Shown one piece after another: positions 42,120-50,304 of a stretch of 64,000 nucleotides of DNA; position 1 is the first letter of the stretch, and every line of letters starts with the position of its first letter. The notes under the pieces were generated by a model. The model saw only the letters and a list, made by a program, of their open reading frames with translations. It was not told where the DNA came from and searched no databases. The position numbers and the translations under genes were made by a program. This DNA is from Pirellulales bacterium. Lineage in GTDB: Bacteria; Planctomycetota; Planctomycetia; Pirellulales; JAEUIK01. The DNA lies in assembly GCA_019694435.1 (NCBI GenBank), contig JAIBBZ010000002.1, forward strand, positions 186,001 to 250,000, in the 5' to 3' direction.

Positions 42120-42749
42120 ATGCGGCGCTATCTGGTTCGCGGCATCCTGGTGTTGATGGTGGTCTTTGCCGCCGGCGGCGGGCTCTGGGCCGTGGGCCAG
42201 CGCGACGTACTCGATGCCCAGTTGCGCTGCTATCACCTGGCCCGGGCCGAGAGCTTTGCCGAGGCCCAGCAGCAAATCGCTTGGTTCGAGGCCCCGCCCC
42301 TGCCCGAGCGGAAGCTGCGCGTACTGGTGACGCGGTGGGGGACGGGCAACGAGCAGTTCGACCGTTACCTGGCCGATCATGTGGCCGATGCCGCCAGCAC
42401 CGAGGCCCTGCGCCAGGCGTTTTCGCTGGAATTTGCCTGGCGACCCGAACAGTTGGAGCGCTGGGCCCACTATTGGCGCTACCGCGCGTCGCTCGAACCG
42501 GACGAGGCCGTCGAATCGGTTCTGAGCTACCTCGAAACCATGGCCGCGGCCGACCCACCGCGCTGGATCACCTGGCGCGACGTGCTCGACGTGCAGGCCG
42601 TATGGCAATTGGCCGGCCATCCCGAATTGGCCACGCGGCTCACGCCGGAAAACTATCGGCAGAGGTGTGCCCGTTGGATCGAATTGGGCCGTCCGCGTCC
42701 GGAGCGATTGACGCGGCCCGATCGGCCGCTGCCCGGCGAATCGGGCTGA
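42120..42749 (+). CDS. Membrane-anchored protein of unknown function
   Basis: 209 aa from the ATG at 42120. An N-terminal hydrophobic segment (YLVRGILVLMVVFAAGGGLW) acts as signal anchor. The rest is hydrophilic and helical, rich in Trp, Arg and Glu (for example LERWAHYWRYRASLEPDEAV), of tetratricopeptide-like character but without clear repeats. No family recognised. The frame is open upstream, but this ATG starts at the hydrophobic segment. A strong hairpin follows 45 bp downstream. Confidence 0.65.
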   Translation: MRRYLVRGILVLMVVFAAGGGLWAVGQRDVLDAQLRCYHLARAESFAEAQQQIAWFEAPPLPERKLRVLVTRWGTGNEQFDRYLADHVADAASTEALRQAFSLEFAWRPEQLERWAHYWRYRASLEPDEAVESVLSYLETMAAADPPRWITWRDVLDVQAVWQLAGHPELATRLTPENYRQRCARWIELGRPRPERLTRPDRPLPGESG

Positions 42750-42783
42750 AGGGCCAGGCCGTTGCGTCGGCCCAGCGCCGCGA

Positions 42784-42833
42784 GGAAAAAATGAACGGCC
42801 GGTGCAAACCCCATGGGGCATGCACCGGCCGTT
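42784..42833 (-). terminator. Intrinsic terminator of the Cys/Gly-rich lipoprotein gene
   Basis: A 13-bp perfect stem, AACGGCCGGTGCA (42794-42806) with TGCACCGGCCGTT (42821-42833), is followed on the minus strand by CATTTTTTCC. It lies between convergent genes and may stop both. Confidence 0.85.
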
Positions 42834-42902
42834 TCCACACTCCCCCCAATGGTCGCTCGTTCGGGACTTCCCCCAGCGACCCAGTCAGATTTGTCTCACG
42901 GC

Positions 42903-43307
42903 TTAGGGGCCGATGCTGCGCGGGCGCTGAGCGAGGAAATCGCGCGGGCCGCGGTTGGTGTAATAGGGATAGGTGACGCCGGCCGAGGGCGGGCCCTGGG
43001 CGTAGCCATACTCGGGGCCGTTGGCCATCATCCGCGGGCCATGCTGAGCATAGCCGCAGGTAGCACAGCCGCCGCCGCCACCGCCGCCTCCGTAGTAGCC
43101 GCCGCCGCCGCCGCAACCACCGTCGCAGCCGCAGCCGTCGTCACACGAGTAGCCTTCGTCGTAGCAGCCGCCGCATCCACCACCGCAGCCACCGCAGCCG
43201 CCGCATCCCCAGCAGCCGCCACCGCAGAAGATGGCGTCGAGGAGGCAGCATCCGGTGCTGCTCGAGACCACGGCCATGAGAAAGGCCGCTAGAATCGCGC
43301 GCTTCAT
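42903..43307 (-). CDS. Cysteine/glycine-rich lipoprotein
   Basis: 134 aa. The N-terminus MKRAILAAFLMAVVSSSTGC is a lipoprotein signal with lipobox STGC, and AAGGA lies about 9 nt before the ATG. The next about 70 residues consist almost only of Cys and Gly in CGG, GGC and CGC units, with some Tyr and Asp (about 20 Cys). The end is Pro/Tyr/Arg-rich. The coding skew gives a long simple-sequence tract of GCC/CGC triplets. Likely a cell-surface protein rich in disulfides or metal thiolates; no family recognised. An intrinsic terminator follows. Confidence 0.75.
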   Translation of the reverse strand: MKRAILAAFLMAVVSSSTGCCLLDAIFCGGGCWGCGGCGGCGGGCGGCYDEGYSCDDGCGCDGGCGGGGGYYGGGGGGGGCATCGYAQHGPRMMANGPEYGYAQGPPSAGVTYPYYTNRGPRDFLAQRPRSIGP

Positions 43308-43609
43308 GCCTGTTGTTCCTTGTCGCTTGGGGTCAGCCTACCGCCGCAGTTTCTCGCACCCCCCTGATCCTCGACGAGCGAGGATGTCACGCGATTGCCT
43401 GGGTGGAGAGCCGCCCGTCGCGTTGGCCAAAGGCACACGCGAATTTCCTGTCTCGGGCGATTGCCGTCGCGGTCTACTGGGTTCTATCGGCCGCGCTTCT
43501 GGCAGAATCCAAAAAATCGTTACGGCCGGAACGACCAGGAAATGCGGCACAGCAGGCCAACGCCGCTGCGGCCGCCCGCCGGACGCCAGCAAGTTGCCGC
43601 TGGCGGCCG

Positions 43610-44701
43610 CTACGATCCGCTGGCGACCCGGCCGACGGGGTATTTCTCGCCGGCCAGCAACATGGTGAAGCCCGCGACCCGGCCGGAGTCCTTGATTTCG
43701 AAGATCAACTTCGCGGCGGTCCAGCGGAGCGCAAACTCGGTCGGCGAGAGCGGCACGAGGTCGATCACCTGGCCGGTCTTCATGTGTAGTTGCAGCAGGC
43801 CGTCGACCAGCTCGATGCGGCCGAACTCGCCCAAGAGCGTCTTGTAGTCACCGACGAACTTGCCGAGCTCGTCGCGCGAAAGCTCGACGACGTGGCGATC
43901 TTGCAGCGGCGGCGGCGCCGGGCCGGTCTCGTCCAACTCGCGCAGCCAGATATTGCGATACAGCACCGGGTTGCCATGGTCTTGCAGCCCCAGCGGCAGC
44001 CGATCGTCGTGCTTCGTATAGGGGCCATTCTGCAGCCATGACGTCGGTCCCCAGATTTCGACGTTGTCCTGAACCAGGATGCCGTTGTGCACGACGGTGA
44101 TCCGCGCGGGCCGTCGGACAGTGCCGTCTTCGTCGAACCGCGGCCGGCGGAAGACGATGTCGTAGCTTTGCCATTCGCCCGGCGGACGGCAGGCGTTGAC
44201 CAGCGGCGGGTATTGACCGTAGATCGCGCCGGCCTGACCATCGGCGTAGGTGATATTCTCGTAGGAATCGAGCACCTGCACTTCGTACAGTCCCATGAGA
44301 AAGACGCCGCTGTTGCCGCGGCCTTGGCTTTGCCCTTTGACGACGGCCGGCGCGGCCCATTCGACGTGCAACTGCACGTCGCCGAACTTGTCGGCCGTGT
44401 AGACGTAGCCGCTCATGGGCACCGACTCCATCGCGCCGTCACGTACCTTCCACTTGGCCGGGTTGCCTTCGGCGTCGCGCCATTTCGACAGGTCGCTGCC
44501 GTCGAAGAGCACCACGGCATCCTCGGGCGCGGCCAAGGGCAGGTTCGATGTGCCGGGGCGCACGACGGGCGGCCGCGGCCGCTCCATGTCATGCGCCAAC
44601 CAGCGGACCGGCGCCGGATCGGCCGCCACGGCGGCGAACCCGGTTGCGGCCAGGAACGACCAGACACCGACGACTGCCGGCTGCAAAATTCCGCGCGACA
44701 T
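43610..44701 (-). CDS. Secreted DUF1080 (3-keto-disaccharide hydrolase-like) protein
   Basis: 363 aa with a signal peptide (residues 1-27, cut after FAAVAA). The DUF1080 jelly-roll domain starts at about residue 57 with DAVVLFDGSDLSKWRDAEGN and includes FGDVQLHVEWAAP, GNSGVFLMGLYEVQVLDSY and EWQSYDIVFRRPRF. A C-terminal lipocalin-like segment (GKFVGDYKTLLGEFGRIELV to the end) resembles DUF3471. The family acts on glycans outside the cell and is heavily expanded in Planctomycetota. Start ATG at 44701, with GGCGGAG 7 nt upstream; a GTG two codons earlier is also possible. Confidence 0.9.
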   Translation of the reverse strand: MSRGILQPAVVGVWSFLAATGFAAVAADPAPVRWLAHDMERPRPPVVRPGTSNLPLAAPEDAVVLFDGSDLSKWRDAEGNPAKWKVRDGAMESVPMSGYVYTADKFGDVQLHVEWAAPAVVKGQSQGRGNSGVFLMGLYEVQVLDSYENITYADGQAGAIYGQYPPLVNACRPPGEWQSYDIVFRRPRFDEDGTVRRPARITVVHNGILVQDNVEIWGPTSWLQNGPYTKHDDRLPLGLQDHGNPVLYRNIWLRELDETGPAPPPLQDRHVVELSRDELGKFVGDYKTLLGEFGRIELVDGLLQLHMKTGQVIDLVPLSPTEFALRWTAAKLIFEIKDSGRVAGFTMLLAGEKYPVGRVASGS

Positions 44702-45302
44702 GGACACGCTCCGCCTTCAAGGGACTCTCGACCGTGGACGCAGGCGACAGGGCTGCGGCCCGCGGCGGCTCAATCGTAAGTTGGCGGTCGGCGCGTCTCA
44801 AATCGCCGGACGGCAATTTGCCCTGCGCGGGTTGTAGCGTTCGTGTCGCTCGCGCCTGGCGCGGGCCGCGTTCGACGGGCGGGAATAGTCGAGGCCGCCG
44901 CGGCGGAATAGCCGCTCGTCAGCGCGGAATTCGCGCCGCGGGAAATCGGTTTGACCATCGATTTGACGGGCAATAGACTCGATAATGCTAGTTGGCCTGA
45001 TGCCCTTTTTTGGGGGGCGTTCTTCTCGGCCGGCTTGCCCGCCGCACTCGACCCGGAACCGGTGCGATGGGCCAGACGAAGAGTGCAGCGTCGGGCGGAT
45101 GTCCGCCTGCGGCCAGGCGAGCCGAGCGAACACGGCTTTCGCGGACCGCCGGGGGCATCGCGATGACGCTGCCGAAAGGTTCCCCCGAGCAACGGCTCAC
45201 CGTACAACACCGAATTGCCGCTTCGATCGCCTGCGGTAGGCAAGGCCGCAGCTCCGACAACCGCCGCGAACCAACTCCTGTCGCGCCAGAAAGGCTCTTT
45301 CG
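44702..45302. other. 600-bp divergent spacer upstream of exbB
   Basis: No gene is seen. It contains the possible exbB promoter at 44951-44979 on the plus strand. The GC-rich right half shows no recognisable structured RNA. Confidence 0.5.
44951..44979 (+). promoter_or_regulatory. Possible promoter of the exbB-exbD operon
   Basis: TTGACC (44951-44956), 17-bp spacer, TAGACT (44974-44979), the same hexamers as the rpsL promoter. It would leave a leader of about 315 nt before exbB. Confidence 0.5.
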
Positions 45303-46133
45303 ATGAACGCGTCCGATCGTCCGCGGGCCACGCTGGGCCGCCGCGTCCTGATGCTCCTGTCGGTGGCCGTAGCCATCGTGCTGTTTTCCGCCGCCACGAG
45401 CTGGGCTCAAGAAGCCGCCGCCGGCGGCGAGGCGAACGCCGCCCAAACCGAGAGCCTGTTGATGTGGATCGCTCGCTGCTCGGGGGTGATTGGCCTGTTC
45501 ATCCTGGTCCTGTCGATCTACTTCCTGGCCACGGTGATCCAGTTGTTCATCGAGATTCGCGAGAGCGAAGTGTCGCCCAAGGAATTGGTAGAAAACTGCG
45601 AGCAGTTGATCGGCCAGAAGAACTTCAAGCAGGCCTTGCAGACGGCGCGCGAAGACGACTCGCCCTTGGGTCAGCTGATCTCGGCCGGGATGAGCGAGTT
45701 GCAGCATGGGCTGGGCGAGGCCCGCGAAGCGATGGACCGCACCAGCGAGTCGATCACGACGCAGATGGAAAAGCGCATCAGCATTCTAGCGGTGTTGGGG
45801 ACACTGGGCCCGATGATCGGCCTGCTGGGAACGCTCAAGGGCATGATCGCCAGCTTCAGCGTCATTGCCCGGAGCGACCAGCAGATGAAGCCGGCCGAGG
45901 TCGCCGGCGGTATCTCTGAGGCGCTGCTGCTGACCTTCGAGGGCGTGGCGCTGAGCGTGCCGTCGATCTACTTCTTCGCGTTCTTCAAGAACCGGATCGC
46001 GGCGCTGACCGTCAACACGGCGCTGATCGCCGACGACCTGGTGCGCAAGGTCTATCATGCCTCCCGTGGGTCGCGCTCAACCGCGGCCGCAGCACCGGCT
46101 GCAGCGCCGGCCGCGGCACCCGCCGGGTCTTGA
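45303..46133 (+). CDS. exbB: MotA/TolQ/ExbB proton channel protein
   Basis: Forms the proton channel that powers TonB- or Tol-type transport with ExbD. 276 aa with a cleavable signal peptide before the first helix (residues 15-36), unlike E. coli ExbB. Three further membrane helices: about 53-76, 158-180 and 208-232, with the conserved LGTLGPMIGLLGTLKGMIASF. The C-terminus is a short Ala/Pro-rich tail. AAAGG lies 8 nt before the ATG, inside a small GAAAG-GCT-CTTTC hairpin that could mask it. First gene of a four-gene operon with two exbD genes. Confidence 0.93.
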   Translation: MNASDRPRATLGRRVLMLLSVAVAIVLFSAATSWAQEAAAGGEANAAQTESLLMWIARCSGVIGLFILVLSIYFLATVIQLFIEIRESEVSPKELVENCEQLIGQKNFKQALQTAREDDSPLGQLISAGMSELQHGLGEAREAMDRTSESITTQMEKRISILAVLGTLGPMIGLLGTLKGMIASFSVIARSDQQMKPAEVAGGISEALLLTFEGVALSVPSIYFFAFFKNRIAALTVNTALIADDLVRKVYHASRGSRSTAAAAPAAAPAAAPAGS

Positions 46134-46185
46134 GCCGCCCGTGCCAGCGTGTGGCCACGCGCCGCGCTAATCAGGAGCTTCCACC

Positions 46186-46638
46186 ATGTCGCAAAGTGCC
46201 GAGGGTGAACCAAATCTGGTTCCGATTCTCGACATGGTGTTCCAGTTGGTGACGTTCTTCATCCTGGTGATGAACTTCAAGGCGGCAGTCGTCGACCTCA
46301 AACTGCAATTGCCGGTGTTGGGGGCGGCCTCGCCGATCGAAACGCCGGCGACCGACGTGCTGGTACTGAACGTCGATCCCGAGGGGAAAGTGACCTCCTA
46401 CGGCCAGCCGCAAGATCTCGAAAAATTCGTCAACGTCGAAGCCCAAGTCGCGTTGTCGAAAGCGCAGGTGCGCAATCCCGACCTCAAGTTCGGCGACGAG
46501 CTGCCCACGATCGTCGTGATCCGCGCCGACCAGGCGACGCCGTTCCGCGTGCTCAACCGCGTGGTCACCGTGTGCCGCGAGGTCGGTTTGCGCAACGTGC
46601 AGTTCCGCTACACGACCAATCCGGGACAAGGGAGCTAA
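46186..46638 (+). CDS. exbD: ExbD/TolR family protein (first)
   Basis: 150 aa. One N-terminal membrane helix (about residues 11-30, LVPILDMVFQLVTFFILVMN) with the proton-carrying Asp16 in it, then a periplasmic domain ending in GLRNVQFRYTTNP, where ExbD usually binds its partner. AGGAG precedes the ATG. It lies 52 bp after exbB. Confidence 0.92.
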   Translation: MSQSAEGEPNLVPILDMVFQLVTFFILVMNFKAAVVDLKLQLPVLGAASPIETPATDVLVLNVDPEGKVTSYGQPQDLEKFVNVEAQVALSKAQVRNPDLKFGDELPTIVVIRADQATPFRVLNRVVTVCREVGLRNVQFRYTTNPGQGS

Positions 46639-46642
46639 GCCG

Positions 46643-47158
46643 ATGGCTCGCAGCCACCGTTTTCGGCGACGTCACCGGACGCCCGACGATGTCCAGATGA
46701 ACCTGGCCGCCATGCTCGACATGGCGTTCCAACTGCTGGCTTTCTTGATTCTCACGTTCCGTCCGTCAGCCACGGAAAGTGCGATCGGATTGCGGCTACC
46801 GGCCGAATTGCCCGTGACCAAGGGGGCGGCCGCTTCGATGGAGATCGTCCCGGAAGTCGTGATCGAAGAGCCGGAAACCGAAACCCTGAGCATTCAGGTG
46901 CATTCGACCGTCGATGGCAAGCTCGAGTCGGTCACTTTCGGTCAGGGGGTAACCGTTTCGAACCTCGATCAATTGCGCACTGAGTTGCAAGCGTTGTTCG
47001 GCGGGGCCAGCTCGTTCGGGCAGGTGTTTCTCAATATCGAGCCCAGCTTGCACTACCAATACGTCGTGCAACTGATCGACGTCTGCGCCGGGATCAAGCT
47101 GCCCAACGGCGAAAATCTCACGCAAATCGGCTTTGGTGAATTGGCAGGCGACCAATGA
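46643..47158 (+). CDS. exbD: ExbD/TolR family protein (second)
   Basis: 171 aa. The N-terminus is very basic (MARSHRFRRRHRTP), then a helix with the conserved Asp in NLAAMLDMAFQLLAFLIL. The periplasmic part is longer than in the first ExbD. It starts 4 bp after the first exbD and overlaps the next gene by 4 bp (ATGA), so the three are translated together. Two different ExbD proteins suggest a heteromeric or Gliding/Tol-like motor rather than plain TonB. Confidence 0.9.
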   Translation: MARSHRFRRRHRTPDDVQMNLAAMLDMAFQLLAFLILTFRPSATESAIGLRLPAELPVTKGAAASMEIVPEVVIEEPETETLSIQVHSTVDGKLESVTFGQGVTVSNLDQLRTELQALFGGASSFGQVFLNIEPSLHYQYVVQLIDVCAGIKLPNGENLTQIGFGELAGDQ

Positions 47159-48114
47159 CCACGCGGCGCGGCGGCGCGATGCTCGTGGGGGTCCTGTGGG
47201 CCCTGTCCGCGCGAGTCGTTCCGCTGGCGGCCCAAGACGAACCGCCTGCGGCGCCGGCCGCCGCAGAATCGTCGCCGTCGGGCCCGCTGGCCATAACCCC
47301 CGAACCCCCGCAGCAGAGCGAGCCGAGCGAGGCGGCCGAATCGGCCAATCCCGCGGTCCCGGGTTCGGCGGCCGAGATCGGAGCCTTCGAGCACGAGCTC
47401 GAGGTGGTCACCGACGGCTCGCTCTCGACGCGGGCCGTCGAGATGCCCGCCTACTGGGCGCTGCTCGGACTGGTGAAGGACATTCCGGCCGAGGAACTGG
47501 AGAAGAGCGCCCGGGAAGTCTCGTTTCACGACTTGATGACGACGCCGGCCAAGTTTCGCGGCGAACTGGTCACCGTCGAACTGACGGTGCGGCGGGTCGT
47601 GAGCTACGACCTGCCCGAAGGCAACCCGTTGGGTCTGTCGAAGGTCTACGAAGTTTGGGGCTGGCCCACGACCAACGAGGGTTGGCTCTATGTCGCCGTG
47701 CTCACGGAACTGCCCGAGCGCATGCCGTCGGAAAAGGACGTCGAGATCTATGTCCGGCTCACGGGCCGGTTCTTCAAGCTGCAGGGATACCAACCCGGCG
47801 GTGCCGAGCCGAATGCGCGACCGCTGCGGGCCCCGCTGATCCTCGGCAAGTTGCGGCTGGTGCAGCGGCCCGCGCCGCCGTCGAAAGCCGCGGAGTGGTA
47901 TTTCGGCCTGCAATTGCTGCTGGTCGGATTGATGGCGATCGGTGCCGTGCGGCTGCTGATTCTGTTGCGAGTGCGTTTGGCCCGACAGTCGCGGACCGAG
48001 CGGTTTACCCTGGCCGATCGCGGCGCGGGCGAAGCCCACGAATCGCCCCAGCGCGACACCGAAACCGACGGCGGGGCCTTCGATTGGATCGACGAAGTGC
48101 CGAAGCAGCCGTAG
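47155..48114 (+). CDS. Exported membrane-anchored protein of the exbB operon
   Basis: 319 aa. Signal peptide (residues 1-26), then about 55 residues of Pro/Ala/Glu low complexity, a soluble domain (about 80-235, with EVSFHDLMTTPAKFRGELVT and VEIYVRLTGRFFKLQGYQ) and a C-terminal membrane helix (about 250-272) followed by a charged cytoplasmic tail. The domain looks like a small beta-barrel of OB type, a guess. The start overlaps the second exbD by ATGA. It may couple the ExbB-ExbD motor to a periplasmic partner; no TonB-like motif is seen. Confidence 0.8.
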   Translation: MTTRRGGAMLVGVLWALSARVVPLAAQDEPPAAPAAAESSPSGPLAITPEPPQQSEPSEAAESANPAVPGSAAEIGAFEHELEVVTDGSLSTRAVEMPAYWALLGLVKDIPAEELEKSAREVSFHDLMTTPAKFRGELVTVELTVRRVVSYDLPEGNPLGLSKVYEVWGWPTTNEGWLYVAVLTELPERMPSEKDVEIYVRLTGRFFKLQGYQPGGAEPNARPLRAPLILGKLRLVQRPAPPSKAAEWYFGLQLLLVGLMAIGAVRLLILLRVRLARQSRTERFTLADRGAGEAHESPQRDTETDGGAFDWIDEVPKQP

Positions 48115-48166
48115 CGGGCCCCTTGATCCATGCAGGACCGGCGCGGCAACGTGCAGGCACCGGCCC

Positions 48167-48589
48167 TTAGCCGATCAACTTACCCATGCTGATCCGGTCT
48201 TCCACGGCATAGCCGAGCTTCCGGTACATCTCGACGACGGCCGCATTCGACGCCATGACCTGGAGATTGATCTTCGGACACCCCTGGTTCTTCAGGGCCA
48301 ACTCGGCGTGGTCCATGAGCGCCGTTCCAATTCCGTGCCGGCGCAGCGCCGGATCAACCGCCAGAGAGTAGATCCAGCCCCGATGGCCGTCGTAGCCGGC
48401 CATGACGGTGCCCACAATACGGTTGTCGACGAGTGCGACCCAAAACAACTCTCGTTGCGTCGCCAATTTGTTGCGAATGATGGTGAGCGGATCATTGTGG
48501 GCAGCCGAGTAATTGAACACTTGCGTCCAGAAGGCAACGACCATCGCTTGGTCGTCCTCTTCGAAGCGCCGGATCTGATAGGGTTCCAT
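48167..48589 (-). CDS. GNAT acetyltransferase, YpeA type
   Basis: 140 aa. GNAT fold with the acetyl-CoA loop VDPALRRHGIGTALMDHAE (about residues 77-95) and the sequence GTVMAGYDGHRGWIYSL, close to that of E. coli YpeA. GGAGGT lies 5 nt before the ATG. It is convergent with the exbB operon. Substrate unknown. Confidence 0.92.
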   Translation of the reverse strand: MEPYQIRRFEEDDQAMVVAFWTQVFNYSAAHNDPLTIIRNKLATQRELFWVALVDNRIVGTVMAGYDGHRGWIYSLAVDPALRRHGIGTALMDHAELALKNQGCPKINLQVMASNAAVVEMYRKLGYAVEDRISMGKLIG

Positions 48590-48962
48590 GGGTTACCTCC
48601 GCGAGGAGTACGCGTGTGTCGAACCGGCTGCACCCGACGGATTGCTGCAAGGTTCTGACGCTCGTCGTGAGGCTGGTCAAGCTTGCACGAGCTCTGGAGC
48701 GTCACCCCCCTTGCGTCGTAGAAGATGGCTGGTTTCCGCGGGGAACTCGCGGCGATCGTCCCAAGCCGCGCCGGATCGCCGGCAGGTTTGCAGCCCCGGC
48801 CCCGGCCTCGGTAGGATAAGGGGCTCTCTCCCGGCCTGCGACGATTTGTGCCGCGGTCCCCGGGAGTTCGGCCTGCGACAATCGCCCTTCAGCACGCGGT
48901 GCGACCGCGACGCGCGCCCGGCCGCAGAAGGGTTCCTCGAAATGCACGAAGGAGTACTCGAC
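48590..48962. other. Divergent spacer GNAT / beta-helix gene
   Basis: 373 bp without a supported gene. It must hold promoters in both directions; no hexamer pair stood out. Confidence 0.4.
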
Positions 48963-50258
48963 ATGCGTCTGATTCGTGGCTCGGCTTGGACCCTGTTGGC
49001 AGCGGTGGCGTTGGTGGGCTGTGCCGACAATTCGGGCAGCATGGCCACCAATGGCAACGGTAACGGCAATGGCAACGGCCACAGCGAACCCAAGGGCAAG
49101 GTGACGGTCGTCTCGCCCGGTCCCGAGGCCTACGACCAGGCGCAGACCGCCCTGATCGAGGCGAAGCCGGGCGACGTGATCGAGTTTACTGAGGGGCGTT
49201 TCGACCTGAACAATGCCCTGTCCTGCACGGTCGATGGCGTCACGATCCGCGGAGCCGGCAAGGACAAGACGGTGCTCAACTTCGCCACGATGGGCGCCGG
49301 CACCGGCAGCGCCGGCATCTATGCGGCCAAGGTCAAGAACTTCGTGGTCCAGGACCTGGCCGTCGAAGACACCGCGAAAGACGCCATCAAGACCGAAAGC
49401 TGCGAGCACACGATCTACCGCAACGTGCGGGTCGAGTGGACGAAGGGCCCCAACCCTGAGAACGGCGCCTATGGGCTGTACCCCGTGCTGAGCAAGGACG
49501 TGCTGATCGAGGGTTGTTTCGTTCGCGGCGCCTCGGACGCTGGCGTGTACGTCGGCCAATCGGAGAACGTGATCATCCGCCGCAACGAGGCCCGGGAAAA
49601 CGTGGCCGGCATCGAGATCGAAAACACCGTCGGTGCCGACGTCTACGAGAACGTTTCGACCGGCAACACCGGCGGGCTGTTGATCTTCTCGCTGCCCGAA
49701 CTGCCCAAGAAGAATGGCAGCAACTGCCGCGCGTTCAAGAACAAGATTGTCGACAACAACCATCCGAACTTCGGCAAGGAAGGCAACATTGTCGCGACGA
49801 TTCCGGCGGGCTCGGGCGTGATCATCATGGCCAACAAGAACGTGCACCTGTACGACAACGAGATCGGCGGCAACAAGACGATCAATTGCTCGGTGATCAG
49901 CTACCTATTCACCGATCGCTCGTACAAAGACGAGCAGTACAACCCCTACGTCGAGGGTGTGTACATCCACGGCAATGTGTTCGCCGGCGGCGGCGACAAT
50001 CCGGAAGGCCCGGTGGCCACGGTGTTCAAAGAGCTGATGGACACCCTGAAGCTGCAGACGGTGCCGGACGTGGTCTACGACGGCATGGTCAACGAAAAGA
50101 CGGCCAAAGACGGCGTCGCCCCGCCCGAACTCGGCGTGTACGTGGTCGACAACAAGGACGCGGACATGGTGAACCTGTCCAAGATGAGCCTGGAGGCCAA
50201 GGAGTTCGCAGGCCAGTTGCCGGAACTTTCCCCGATTGCGATCACCGGGGTCGAATAG
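48963..50258 (+). CDS. Parallel beta-helix lipoprotein (partner of diheme cytochrome)
   Basis: 431 aa from the ATG at 48963, with AAGGAG 8 nt upstream. Lipoprotein signal with lipobox LVGC (Cys19), then an Asn/Gly linker (NGNGNGNGNG). The rest is a right-handed parallel beta-helix, with repeated turns such as GVTIRGAGKDKTVLNF, NFVVQDLAVEDTAKDAI, DVLIEGCFVRGASDAGVY, NVIIRRNEARENVAGIEI and ADVYENVSTGNTGGLLIF. Proteins of this type are recurrently encoded next to a cytochrome of the SO2930/HNE_0200 family, as here. Function unknown. Confidence 0.88.
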   Translation: MRLIRGSAWTLLAAVALVGCADNSGSMATNGNGNGNGNGHSEPKGKVTVVSPGPEAYDQAQTALIEAKPGDVIEFTEGRFDLNNALSCTVDGVTIRGAGKDKTVLNFATMGAGTGSAGIYAAKVKNFVVQDLAVEDTAKDAIKTESCEHTIYRNVRVEWTKGPNPENGAYGLYPVLSKDVLIEGCFVRGASDAGVYVGQSENVIIRRNEARENVAGIEIENTVGADVYENVSTGNTGGLLIFSLPELPKKNGSNCRAFKNKIVDNNHPNFGKEGNIVATIPAGSGVIIMANKNVHLYDNEIGGNKTINCSVISYLFTDRSYKDEQYNPYVEGVYIHGNVFAGGGDNPEGPVATVFKELMDTLKLQTVPDVVYDGMVNEKTAKDGVAPPELGVYVVDNKDADMVNLSKMSLEAKEFAGQLPELSPIAITGVE

Positions 50259-50304
50259 TTTCGCGTGAAAGCCCCCGGGCAGGGCACCGCAGAGGTGAAG
50301 ATCG

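Noticed and set aside
43040-43230. GCC/CGC-rich triplet tract considered as a repeat array or CRISPR-like element.
   Set aside because: It is the coding sequence of the Cys/Gly-rich lipoprotein; there are no regular repeats with unique spacers.
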